Below, one piece after another: positions 54,590 through 64,000 of a stretch of DNA of 64,000 nt; position 1 is the first letter of the stretch; each line of letters begins with the position of its first letter. The notes under the pieces are model-generated. The model was not told the origin of the DNA. It did not search any database and worked only from the letters and a program-made list of their open reading frames with translations. Source of the DNA: Sepioteuthis lessoniana. Taxonomy: Eukaryota; Mollusca; Cephalopoda; Myopsida; Loliginidae. Location of the stretch: assembly GCA_963585895.1 (NCBI GenBank), contig OY757911.1, positions 62,790,501-62,854,500 on the forward strand. Reading direction: 5' to 3'. Both the position numbers and the translations under genes were made by a program.

Positions 54590-55657
54590 CAATTTTATTA
54601 TTCTGGTATATATGCAAATCATTTAAATCCTATCTTTACAAATCCTATAAATCCTAAGTATGCAAATCCTGTATACCCTATGTATGCAAATCCTATAAAT
54701 CCTGTTTATGTATTTCCTTTAAATTCTATGTATGAAAATCCTATGAATCATATGCATACAAATCCAATAAATCCTAAGTGGGTAAATGCTATAAATTATA
54801 CGTTTATGTATGCAAATCCTATAAACCAAATGAATCCAAATCCTATGCATCATAAGTACGAAAATCCAATAAATTCTATGTATGTAAGCTTTGTACATCT
54901 GAAGAAAGAAACTCTTTTAAATCTAAAGAATACAAATCCTATAAATCATAAGTATAAAATCCTATAAATCCCAAGTATGCAAATCATATAAATCCAATGT
55001 ATGCAAATCCTATAAATCCTAGATATGCGAATCCTATACATCCGAAGTATGCAAATCCTATAAACCCTAAGAATACAAATCCTATAAATCCTAAGAATAC
55101 GAATTCTATGAATCATTAATATGAAAAGCCAGTGATCCTAGCCCTGCAAATCTTATAAATCCTATGTATAACCCAGGCAACTGGGGGGAGTTGTCGAATA
55201 CACCGACTGTATCTCTACAGAGAGATAAAAATCCGTCAACGAATGTCCTGGTATGACACTAAACTGCATCTGGCGGTGAGGCTTCAATCCTGGAACTTAG
55301 GGAAATTTGGAGTACCAATTCATTGTTATTACTCCCAGGTTCACCTAGACCCGGAGTGGTAGTACCTGTTAGGGCCCTATCTATGAGTCAAACAGAACTG
55401 TTCAATCATTTATTATACTGGAAACCATTTAACTGTGAGCAAAAAAAAAATGATTAATATAAAATTAAATTATTTGAATTAGGAAGCAATGATTGGAACC
55501 ATTTAACCGTGTGAAAATAGAACTATTAGTGCTTGATAATAATACTTGAAGCGATTTAACTGCGTGCAAACATCTGAGCTCTGGTTCGTTTAAACATAAT
55601 ACCTCCAAAATATTTGTTACAAAATATCTTCTTACAAATCACATACAGACGCACACG

Positions 55658-55728
<71 letters not shown>

Positions 55729-55895
55729 TGAGAATTCGGCATGTAATGACCAACAGGTGTTGATATGCCATAAAACACAATCAACCAACCAAATCTTATG
55801 TATTCAAATCCTATTTATCCATTATATGCAAATCCTATATATCCACTCCATAAAAAACCCTATAAATCCTGTGTATACAAATCCTAATGACTCTT
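54590..55895. repeat. 24-bp minisatellite of two 12-bp halves
   Basis: The plus-strand unit is TATGCAAATCCTATAAATCC plus TAAG, made of two related 12-mers that share AAATCCTA. It runs from about 54590 to 55169 and resumes at 55791-55895 after a family C insertion. As 24 is a multiple of three, one plus-strand frame (54680-54967) reads a repeated YANPINPK octamer with substitutions. It degenerates into other frames further on. There are no start, splice or promoter features, so I take it as a satellite and not a gene. Confidence 0.88.
55170..55790 (+). mobile_element. Family C element inside the 24-bp array
   Basis: Head CCAGGCAACTGGGGGGAGTT and ACACCGACTGTATC, GGCGGTGAGGCTTCAATCC, TTGTTATTACTCCCAGG, CCCGGAGTGGTAGTACCTG and CCCTATCTATGAGTCAAAC. 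AT-rich internal units and an (AT)n(AG)n tract (55662-55727) follow, then GGCATGTAATGACCAACAGG, TTGATATGCCATAAAACAC and CAACCAACC. AAATC(C/T)TATGTAT flanks both sides (55157-55169 and 55791-55803). Confidence 0.85.
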
Positions 55896-56239
55896 AGGTA
55901 TATCCATTATTATTTCCGGTTTTCTTTCTGTGGGTCAATAATTCTTCTTTTGATTCTAATGATTTCTGCAAACTTCAAATTTTTAAATTTAATTATTTCG
56001 AATTCATAAAACGTCGAGTAAAACAGTGCGTTGTCTGTTTCTTCTTCGAATATAAATTTAGTTGAAGTTCTAATTTTAGGACGATATTAAGTAAAGTTTT
56101 TAATCGATATATTAGTAATTACTTATCAATATATAAAAAATATTTGGAGTTTCTGTGTATAATGTTTAAGACTGAATCGTATTCTAAGAATTCTATAAAA
56201 AAGATATTTAGAGAAGAACTATAGGTATTGATTCGTTTT
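55896..56239. other. AT-rich spacer
   Basis: Nothing recognised. Confidence 0.4.
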
Positions 56240-56470
56240 GGTAGCAGTTTCTTTGTTTAATGGGATATCAAACTTCATGGGTTATTTAATGACAAAGCAA
56301 ACATTGTAGAAGGATAGTTATGGTACCCATAGCTGGAGGGATAAGGTGGTTCATGCCTTTCCCAAAGGTATTAAGAAGAAAGTGAAAGTAATATTGCGAT
56401 GAAGTTCGAACTAGTTTACCGCGATGTTGCAGGTCAGCATGTTAACCACTTCGCTACAGAGATTCTTCCA
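56240..56470 (-). mobile_element. Family D SINE, antisense
   Basis: Plus-strand order: TTTAATGGGATATCAAACTT, CATGGGTTATTTAATGAC, CCCATAGCTGGAGGGATAAG, CCTTTCCCAAAGGTATTAAG, a B box in AGTTCGAACTAG, and a head ending GTTAACCACTTCGCTACAG. It is near full length. Confidence 0.87.
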
Positions 56471-56539
56471 CATATTAATTTTTGATAAGTCTACTGACAT
56501 TTATCACTTTGTTGACTATTACGGTAAAGTTTATTTCAA

Positions 56540-56812
56540 ACCAGACCATTGGCCTAATGAATAGAGTGTTTGCCAATGGTCCGGGGGATCGGGATTCAAT
56601 CCCCGATCGAGTCTTACCAAAGACTCAAAAATGGTACTTGATGCCGCCTTGCTTGACTGTCAGTATTATTAAGGCAAGGATCAAATGTAAAATGGAGCAA
56701 TCCAGGGAATGTAGTCACGCCATCCCCAACTGTTCGGTGTCGTAGCTATTGAAAAGGAAGTTTCCGGGTCACCCTCAACTAAGGTCGCCAACTTTACTTT
56801 ATTTTTAACTTT
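56540..56812 (+). mobile_element. Family A SINE
   Basis: Head CCATTGGCCTAATGAATAGA, B-box ATTCAATCCCCGATCG, TACCAAAGACTCAAAAATGG, GGAGCAATCCAGGGAATG, CGTAGCTATTGAAAAGG and AAGGTCGCCAACTTTACTTT. Confidence 0.9.
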
Positions 56813-58238
56813 GTGAGGATTTTTTTTTTTTTTTGATGTTTAAAAATTTGTCACTTGGTTTAAATACTTAGACTTACTACCTTATCTAGTCATACATTTG
56901 TCGTTTTTTGGGGTTTTTTTTGTTTTATCATATTTACGTTTTTATATCTATTGATGTGTTTTTAATGTGTGAAATACTATTTGACCCAAAATGCAGAGTT
57001 TGGAAATGTAATAATCTATGTTGAGTGCAAATACGCCTTATTTGATCTTAATATATATGATGAAATTCTGAAAATTTCGGACTCGATTGAGAAAGAAATG
57101 AACTATGAACTAAATATATGAAGAACATAGAAAAACAAAATAATAAAAAGATGTTAATCTATTATAATGGAAAATCAACGTTGAAATGTTTTGGTTTTAA
57201 GAAACCTCCAACAGGACTTTAAGATAGGGAAAAATCTTGCTAAAAAGCGAGGGATGTTTTAATAAAACAATATAACAGGGTGATTTATTTTATTAAAGCA
57301 TCCATCGTTGTTCTAACAAGACGTTTTTCACCACTTTTAAGCCATAATAAAGCTTTATTAAAACCGAAACGTTTTAACATGAACTTACCGTTATTATAAA
57401 TTCATCGTTCCAGGTTACTTTTTTTCTATTTTCTTCGTACTGTTGGATTCATTTCAATTATTTACTTTCACTATTCCATAATTAATTACGCTGTTCAACA
57501 AACTTGTCATATTGTTTCTAAAATTTCTTTAACCTTTCCAAAATATTCAATATTTGAAAAAACAATTTCTTAATTGGTTTCGTCGGCAACCTTCAAAACT
57601 TCTTCTTGTCAGACTCTCACGGTAAAACCAACATTTTTCAGGGTGGAGGAAAAAAAAGTCTGGCTCTTCAAAAAAACTCCTGTTTTATGCACCACATTTT
57701 CTGTGTTATTTGTTGTTTGCAAAAGAAAGAACAATTGTTAGAACATACGTTGTCATGTCGTTTTTCTTCTTTCCTTTTTTTTTTTTTATTCTTTCATTAT
57801 TTCACGCATTCTTTCTTTCTTTCTTTCTTTCCATTCTTATCTTTCTGTTGTATTTTACTATTTTTCTAAATTTGTCGACAAACTGCACTGGTTACTTTCA
57901 GCGATTTCGCTGAAAGGAGTAAATAAAACTAGAATCAATAAATCGTTTTAATCCCATGATTTCCATTCCGACTATAATGTTATGGAAAAAAATGTGACGA
58001 GTTTCTGAGTGCAAAAAACTACAAAAGTTTTGTGATCTTTTTGATGGTCACAGAACAAAAGGAAGTGCAAATGTTATCGAGGATGCACCTGCAAGTTTGT
58101 AAAACGTTCGGAAAATCGCTTGATAGACGGAGAATCACGTGATATAAAAGGAAATGGGGGACAAGAATGGGGACAGTTATTCAGAGCCTATACATCGGCT
58201 AAACACATGCATCAGGAATGAATCAAAGATTTGAAGAA
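56813..58238. other. AT- and T-rich sequence, no gene recognised
   Basis: T-rich runs at 56820-56834 and 57770-57840. The overlapping 87- and 67-codon plus-strand frames at 57606-57913 are driven by TTTC runs and are not credible. Confidence 0.4.
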
Positions 58239-58240
58239 AA

Positions 58241-58486
58241 GCCCCCGTGGCGTAGTGGCTAAAGTGCTGGATTGTGACCTTTAAGTAAGCAAGTTCAAAT
58301 TCTACTCGAGCTATTAGATTCACTTTCTGATTATTACCTTTGGGAAAGATGTAGTCCCTTATCCCCCAGCTATGGGTTAGATAAGATTATTAAAGTTCTT
58401 CTAAAAAGATGGTTTCGGCATCAAATAACCCACAATGTTTGTAACGCCATTACACAAACTTAACCACACCAAACCAAAGATTTGAG
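58241..58486 (+). mobile_element. Family D SINE
   Basis: Head CCCCGTGGCGTAGTGGCTAA with a consensus A box TGGCTAAAGTG, B box AAGTTCAAATTCTAC, ACCTTTGGGAAAGATGTAG, CCCCCAGCTATGGGTTAGAT, GCATCAAATAACCCACAATG and a tail ending CACACCAAACC. Confidence 0.9.
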
Positions 58487-58559
58487 GCTTTATTGTTCCG
58501 CATGAAAAAGTCACATTCTAAGCCAACCCGAAAACAATAAATGAAGTGTATATACATTA

Positions 58560-58775
58560 TTCAAATACATAACGTGCCGGACTGCGACATCGCAGAAAGC
58601 GAGTTCGAACACCAGTCGGGCTATTACGTTTACTTACAGAGTAATAAACTTAAAACAAATTTGAACTCTCTTATCTCATCCACGTTTGGCTTTGATAGTA
58701 CCTCTGCTGTTATTCTACAAAAATTAATTTAGCATTGAATTACCCACGTAAATTGAACAAAGAAACCATGTATAC
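58560..58775 (+). mobile_element. Family D SINE, 5'-truncated
   Basis: Begins inside the head (GTGCCGGACTGCGACATCGC), then the B box GAGTTCGAACACCAGTCGGG, TTCTACAAAAATTAATTTAG and a tail TTGAACAAAGAAACC. Confidence 0.75.
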
Positions 58776-59035
58776 GTGTGTGTGTCCCCTTCTTTCTGAA
58801 GCTGTATGAAATCAACAGTGTATCTTGATGATTCACAACATTTAGGATTCTCGTCGGGAACAAGAGACAGCAAGTAACAATCACCTGTCAACTATACCCG
58901 GCAGCACAACTTTGCTTAAAATTAGGTAATTATTTTATCACGAATAACAGGAAATTATTTCCTTTAATGTCATAGAGAAACGTATCAACTTACGAAAATC
59001 TTTCACTGTGAAACTGTCGGCTGTAAATAAAATCG
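58776..59035. other. Short unassigned spacer
   Basis: Nothing recognised. Confidence 0.4.
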
Positions 59036-59768
59036 ATTGGTCTGGTTGGGTTTAATGGCATATCAACCATTGTTGGTTATTTAATGCCAAATTCTGTTTG
59101 TATACATATATTAGATGTATATAATGAGTAAACTCATTTTGTAGATACATTTTAAATGAGCCAGAGCTTATTCTTTTGCACTGGGTTAAATGGTTTCAGG
59201 TATTTTTATCGAACACAATAATTTCTATGAACTGTTTATCATTTGTCTGCACACAATTAGATGGTTTCAAACTCTGCAATGTAACAGTGAGAATGCAACA
59301 TCAGTTATCATTTGTTTGCACAAAATAAAGCGGTTACAAGTATTGCTATTTAACACTGATTATTCAGTTCAATATTGCTAATTCGTTTGCACAGTTAAAT
59401 GATTCCAAGTATTACTATGTATCATTAACAATTCAATTAAACAGCAGTCATTTGTTTATACTCAGTTAAATGATCAAACAATTCAATTTAGCATAAGTCA
59501 TTTGTTTGCACTCAGTTTACAGGTCAAACACTTCTATTTGACCCATAGATAGGACCCTTTCAGGTGCTACCACTCCAGGGCAGAGTGAACATGAGATCGA
59601 CCGCAATGAAGGGGTTCTCCGTATTTATCATAGCTCCAACATCACTGGAGCCTCACCATCAGATTTTTTTGGTGTCATATACTGGACACTCATTGAGGGA
59701 GTTTTACCCCTTTGCAGAGATGCAGTCGGTGTATTCTATAGACCCAGCCGATTGGGCTAAAATAAAAT
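59036..59768 (-). mobile_element. Family C element, antisense
   Basis: Plus strand starts with the tail (GGTTGGGTTTAATGGCATAT, CAACCATTGTTGGTTATTT) and continues through at least six internal units with TTTGTTTGCACAGTTAAATG-like motifs. Next come CCCATAGATAGGACCC, CTACCACTCCAGGGCAGAG, GGAGCCTCACCATCAGATT and CCCTTTGCAGAGATGCAGTC. The head reads CAGTCGGTGTATTCTATAGA then CCCAGCCGATTGGG. It is complete and long. Confidence 0.85.
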
Positions 59769-59939
59769 CGGAAAGTAAAAATCAGTTTGCAATTTCATTC
59801 TCATAAAAAAAAAAACTATTTTCGTCTCATGTCAATGTATACGGTTACTGGAAATCTGTTTTTATTAACTGAATCGTGGGGCGGAAAATAAAACCTTATG
59901 CAATATTATGTGGTTCCTTGTTCAATTAATAGTAATCGT

Positions 59940-60335
59940 TTTTAGTTGGCCTTTTTCTTTTCTTTTTTCTTTTTTTCGTTTTCGCGTTCACTTTCGTTTT
60001 CGCATTCACTTTAACTTTCGGTTTCACTTTCATTTTCTCTTTGTTTCATTTCTTCTTTTCGTTTTCTTTTTTCTTTCTTCCTCTATCGTTTTCTCTTTTT
60101 CTTTCCTTTTCTTTCTTTTTCACTTTCGCATTCTCTTTTTTCCCCCATTTTTTCTTTTGCTTCCTCTTTCTCTTTCGCTTTCTCTTTTTCTTTTCATTTT
60201 CTTTTTCGCTTTCTCTTTTTCTTTTCATCCTCTTTTTCACCTTCCATTTTTCTTTTTCTTACTCGTTCATTTTTCTTGTGCCTTCTCTTTCGCTTTAACT
60301 TTTCCTTTTGCTTTCATCATTTTTCTCTGGTATAT
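59940..60335. repeat. 400-bp polypyrimidine tract
   Basis: The plus strand is almost entirely T and C with scattered G, made of TTTTC, TTTTTCTTT and CGCTTTC-type pieces. It yields several overlapping spurious frames (poly-F/S on plus, poly-K/E/R on minus) of up to 155 codons. Confidence 0.9.
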
Positions 60336-60379
60336 ATTAAGATTTGCTTCGTTTTTATTTAACAGTTCGATCTAGCCCA

Positions 60380-60445
60380 GTGAACTGACTATCTGGCTTG
60401 CCTTACAAACAACTGTGAGAGAGTTTGATTCTCACGTGGCGCCTC
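60380..60445 (+). repeat. tRNA-like fragment beside an LTR
   Basis: TGAACTGACTATCTGGCTTG and GAGAGTTTGATTCTCACG resemble the D-arm region and T-arm of a tRNA. The fold is incomplete and I do not call a tRNA gene. It may be a SINE head cut by the neighbouring LTR. Confidence 0.3.
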
Positions 60446-60457
60446 AGACTCTTATTC

Positions 60458-60871
60458 TGTTATATATTGACCCTCGACCAAGCCGTCAATTAAGAGATGC
60501 ACCTGTGTAAATAAGCGGAAGAACAGCGGAAGCAGGTGGCCGTTAAACAATAATATAACCAGGGCACGAACGGCTTGAGTCAGTTGGAGACAAGATGCCG
60601 GAGTGAGAGCCAGCGGCAGACAAAGGGCTTTGGGCCCTCAGTGACCGGTTGAGTAACCCAGCCAAGATGAGGAAGAGTGCTGCTATGGTCGAAGAAGAAC
60701 TTGGGACAATATAGCTCATCTCTCACACATAAGAAACATCACCCTTTCAAGAACAATGTGTGAAAGATATATTTTATAAAGAAGGTGTTCGTTCATTCAA
60801 TGAAGTCGTCATTAATGTTGACTATGTTCCACTCATATTTGTATTATAGCTATGGTTGTGAGTATACAACA
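60458..60871. mobile_element. Solo LTR, 414 bp, with 5-bp target duplication
   Basis: Starts TGTTATAT and ends TATACAACA, a TG...CA pair with partial inverted ends. TATTC lies on both sides (60453-60457 and 60872-60876). Internal blocks ATTGACCCTCGACC, GTGTAAATAAGCGGAAG and GAGTCAGTTGGAG recur in the relic at 17983-18450. No gag or pol coding sequence follows, so it is a solo LTR. A caution is that TTATTC also precedes the relic copy, so the left border could lie a few bases away. Confidence 0.6.
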
Positions 60872-60959
60872 TATTCATATTTGGTGTCTAAGGCCAGTTC
60901 ACACCCGTATGGTGTGGTCTCGAACCTGAGTTTGACCTAGACGATCAAAGAAACGACCA

Positions 60960-61195
60960 ATAAATATTTTGAACCTTGAAAAAAGAAGAGAAACTAAGAG
61001 AGAATCAGAAACAGAATGCAACACCTCAAGAGCGAATGAGACACGAAAAGAAAGAAGAAAAATCGAGAGATAGAGGAAAAGAACAAAGAAAAAATGCAAC
61101 GGACTGGGAGAAAGAAGAAAACCAAACAGACCAACAACAAAAAACTGAAAAGATGAAAAAAAAAGAGAAACGCTCCAAAGACTGTAAGTAAATTG
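60960..61195. repeat. Purine-rich low-complexity tract
   Basis: Rich in AAAGAAGAAA and GAGAGA pieces. The apparent 71-codon plus-strand frame (poly-K/E/R) and its minus-strand counterpart are composition artefacts. Confidence 0.7.
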
Positions 61196-62600
61196 CTCAT
61201 TCACATATTGTCGTCATATTAGGATTTTGTGCAGAAAGAATTTAAAATGATTGAAAAAAAAGTGATAATGACAATTGGAAGTAAAAATGAGTCTTGTTGG
61301 CCTATATATTAATATTATTTGGCCTTTCTAAAAGATAAAATGATACATTGAAAATAATTTTAGAAAAACAAAAACCGATTGAGCCCTACATATAAAGCAT
61401 AGAAAATAATTAAAACTACTATATGTAATTTTGAATCGTAGTGAAGGAGAGAGAAAAAAAGAAAGTAAGAGGGAAACATACAAATAGGTTGCTGTGAAAA
61501 GAAAAGAAAGAAAGATGGACCCCTGTGAACAGATATACTGTCCCTGTGTTAAAATGATTGATGGGTCATAACGTAAACGTCCACTCGGGTTTTGAGTTTT
61601 AATTTTTATGAATGAATTTGATAATAAACAAAATTTTTATGAATTAAACTTAGTAGTAACTTGTGAATGCTGTCTGAGCGCATAGTAATTTGAAATTAGG
61701 ATTTTAATCCGAGATCTGGGAGGATTTCGGGGCACCAATGATGTTGTCTGGAGAATGCTCATATACCTTTGTATCCGTAGTTAAGGCTGTGGGACGGGTT
61801 CGAGTTTGGAAAAATTGTGGAAATTGGAAGTGTTCTGTGAAGGCTTCCTAGAATGGGATCGATATCTTGGGTACTGGTAGAAGTATACCAGATCTTGTGA
61901 AGGTCTCCTCTAGAGAGGGTTGAGAATCTTGTCGTACTGGATATTTTGTGAATTCTCCTAAGAATGGTTTTTAAATTTTATTGAAGTACTGACTGGTTAG
62001 TAGCCAAACTGAGTTGTGAAGGTCCCCCAGGAATGAGGTTTGAAATTTAAAACGGGATTGGAGAGTAGGGAGTATATGTGCAAAATCTTAACGATCTCGT
62101 CCTATGTACCGGAAAATTTGTGGACTCGGTTTTGAATTGTTCTTGAGGGGGAAAAGATGTTGGGCGAATGGATAAAAGTTTGGGTTGTTTGGGAAAGACC
62201 CCCGGGATGTTTTGGCTCATCTTTGGAAGTAAGCAAGAAACTACTACTGTGTTGTCGTATTCGGAACAAGTAAAAATGAAGAAATGATGGCTGGATACGA
62301 GCCATACTTTTGTAGAGATACTTGCTGAAAGAAGAAAGAATATTACTGAAAAAGTTTGATTAACGAACCATGCTTGTTTTATGGAAATGCTTGTTAGAAA
62401 TTGAATAAACGGGGATGCATGAACCTAGTTATTATATTAAGGTAAAGACAGAGAGAAGCAGGTGAAAGGTTTTTAAAAAGTAGTGAATGAGCAATTTATT
62501 AATAAAAACAAAAAAGGACGACAGAAAAATGGAAGAAGACAGAAAAAAGAAAAAAAGAAAAGAAAAGAAACTTAAACACTATTGAACACGGCATAAAAAA
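61196..62600. other. Unassigned, with a weak degenerate repeat
   Basis: Between about 61830 and 62060 the phrase TGTGAAGG(T/C)(C/T)(T/C)CC recurs at 61836, 61896, 61947 and 62015, suggesting an old tandem repeat with a period of 50-70 bp. Nothing coding was recognised. Confidence 0.35.
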
Positions 62601-62604
62601 AGAA

Positions 62605-64000
62605 AGAAAAAACGAATGTCACATTTAACGTGGTGACTTTGTGAATCAGACGTTTGTAAGCGCTGTACTGCATACGGCTATTCTCAAAGGATTCTATGCT
62701 TTCGTGAACCAGTTTCCGCCACTTACTTCTATCTAAAGCCATTTTTCCCATTGGTCCACAGGTAGTCCAGATTGTTTCAGGTAATATTTTATTGTGTCCT
62801 TAAATATCTTCTTCGGTTTTAATGCACTTCTCTTTCCTTCCCTCATTTCACCATAGAATAATTGCCTCGACAGACGGCCGTAATCCATACGCACAATCTG
62901 ACCAACCCATCGGTGACAACTTTTCCTTACCATCGACAGGATGCTTGGTAACCCTGCTTTCCTTAATACTTCTGTATCTAAAACATGGAACTGCCATTTG
63001 ATATGAAGTGTCTGTCTTAGGCACCGTTGATGGAAACCCTCAAGAAGTTTGAATTGGTGCTTATAGAGTGTCCAAGTCTCGCTTGCATACAGGAGGGTCG
63101 TCAAAACACATAGTTTATACACAATGATTTTTGCATGCAACTTGATACCATGCTGGGACCACACACATTTGTTAAGTGCTGAAAAAGACCGAGACGCCCA
63201 TTCAATGCGGAAGAGTTGATCAGTTGACAGTATCAAAAGCCTTTGATAAGTCAATGAAACATTGGTACAATGAAAGATTCTATTTTTTGCATTTCTCTTG
63301 CAATTGCCGAGTACTGAAAATCATATGCACAGTGCCACGGCTTGCAAGAAAACCGCACGGTGATCCTGGTAGAATTCTATTAACAATTGTGCGGACTAAT
63401 CTATTTAAAATTATCCTTGAAAACAATTTTCCAACAATAGACAGCAGAGATATGCCTCTAAAATTGCTGCAGTCCGACTTCTAACCCTTCTTATACAAAG
63501 ACACAAGTATTGTATCTCTCCAGTCTTGAGGTACTTCACTTTCATGTACACTTTGGATGACTTGCTCCAGGAGATCAATCATTTTCTCACTGCCATTCTT
63601 TAGAATCTCTGCTGCTACGCCATCCATTCCAGGCGCTTTATTGTTGTTCATTTGACTGACAGAAGTTTTTATCTCACCTCTAGAAGGCACTTCATCAAGA
63701 GCCATGATTGGATCATGTTGTTTAATGAGATCCAATACTGATTCGTCAACGACTGGATGGCGATTAAGGAGTTCGCAATAATGTTCATACCATAGCTTCT
63801 TGATATCTTCTGGTCGTCTCAAGGTGGCACCATCTTTTGATTCCAGTGGAGCAAAAATTGATTGCTGCGGCCCAGACAGCTCTTTGATTATTTGGTTGAA
63901 CAATCTCGAGTTTTTGCTGTTTGCAGCAAGTTGTGCTTCTTTTGCCTTCTTGAGCCACAACTGGTTTTGTATTTCGCGAATAGACGCTTGTGCCACTTTT
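62605..64000 (-). pseudogene. Second LINE family (endonuclease-RT type), core deleted
   Basis: On the minus strand, 63996-63481 is open and reads LWYEHYCELLNRHPVVDESV, NNNKAPGMDGVAAEILKNG and EVPQDWRDTILVSLYKKG. After a stop it continues as NFRGISLLSIVGKLFSRIIL, RGTVHMIFSTRQLQEKC and LSKAFDTVN near 63230. It then jumps to FRIEWASRSFSALNKCV. The rest (to 62733) has LYASETWTLYKHQFKLLEGF, IKWQFHVLDTEVLRKAGLPS and RLSRQLFYGEMREGKRS. One missing A near 62737 shifts the frame. Beyond it MALDRSKWRKLVHESIESF is still readable to about 62605. The YADD region is missing. The 5' part lies outside the window. Confidence 0.85.

Noticed and set aside
54680..54967. Gene for an Asn-Pro repeat protein
   Set aside because: It follows from a 24-bp satellite being divisible by three. 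The frame degenerates along the array and no gene signals are seen.
57606..57913. Overlapping 87- and 67-codon frames
   Set aside because: Driven by TTTC-rich low complexity, in two frames at once.
59908..60375. 155-codon plus-strand frame rich in Phe and Ser
   Set aside because: Produced by the polypyrimidine tract; the other frames and the minus strand are also open.
60899..61204. 101-codon minus and 71-codon plus frames
   Set aside because: Purine-tract composition artefacts.

Overview
This is a eukaryotic, AT-rich, non-coding window made almost entirely of repeats. No intact host protein gene can be shown. The signs point to a large repeat-rich invertebrate genome, most likely a mollusc and probably a cephalopod such as an octopus. 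These signs are long (GT)n, (CT)n, (AT)n and GATA microsatellites, several tRNA-headed SINE families with many copies, RTE-like, Tx1-like and restriction-like-endonuclease LINEs, and mariner and Tc1 relics. The taxon is an inference from repeat style. It is not read from a marker gene.

Four short-element families recur; the names are mine. Family A is a tRNA-like head with B-box GGTTCAATCCC, about 240 bp long, ending in CTTTACTTACTTT. Family B has a tRNA-like head, a body of about 290 bp and the 3' end GGGGTTGGTAAATA, often followed by (AT)n. Family D has a tRNA-like head related to B and a tail that includes TTGATATGCCATTAAAC and ends ACCAAACC. Family C begins with a short hairpin-like 5' motif (AGTCGGCTGGGGCTG, then ACACCGACTG), has a variable set of AT-rich internal repeats, and ends in essentially the same tail as D.

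Layout. 1-5 kb: a 28-bp minisatellite (2360-3815) split by a 250-bp solo LTR, then GT and CT microsatellites. 5-12 kb: C, A, B and D elements, including a B nested in an A with clear target-site duplications. 14-16.3 kb: a Tx1-like LINE relic split by a C element. 17-19 kb: a 73-bp minisatellite, an LTR-like relic and an antisense LINE 3' fragment. 21-29 kb: more SINEs, a LINE relic with a degenerate zinc knuckle (25.2-26.1 kb) and an antisense mariner relic (27.3-28.4 kb). 30-32 kb: an interrupted RTE-like relic. 34-37.5 kb: stacked C elements and a fresh antisense B element. 37.85-41.05 kb: an almost full-length RTE-like LINE (endonuclease plus reverse transcriptase) broken by several frameshifts. 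41.9-42.5 kb: a purine-rich minisatellite. 44.4-44.85 kb: the only candidate for a host coding unit, a possible two-exon small membrane protein. 48.6-49.86 kb: a second, younger RTE-like copy with an inverted 5' end. 52.4-53.8 kb: a third RTE-like copy with an internal deletion, followed by an antisense Tc1 relic. 54.6-55.9 kb: a 24-bp minisatellite interrupted by a C element. 56-60 kb: D, A and C copies. 59.9-61.2 kb: a pyrimidine tract, a second solo LTR and a purine tract. 62.6-64 kb: an antisense LINE of a different family with its catalytic core deleted, running off the window.

There is no operon-like or pathway-level organisation. The parts are related through transposition. LINEs supply the machinery, SINEs copy themselves with 15-20 bp target duplications and share 3' tails, later insertions disrupt older ones, and microsatellites often grow at element 3' ends. 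All homology calls are by eye from protein motifs and copy-to-copy comparison.
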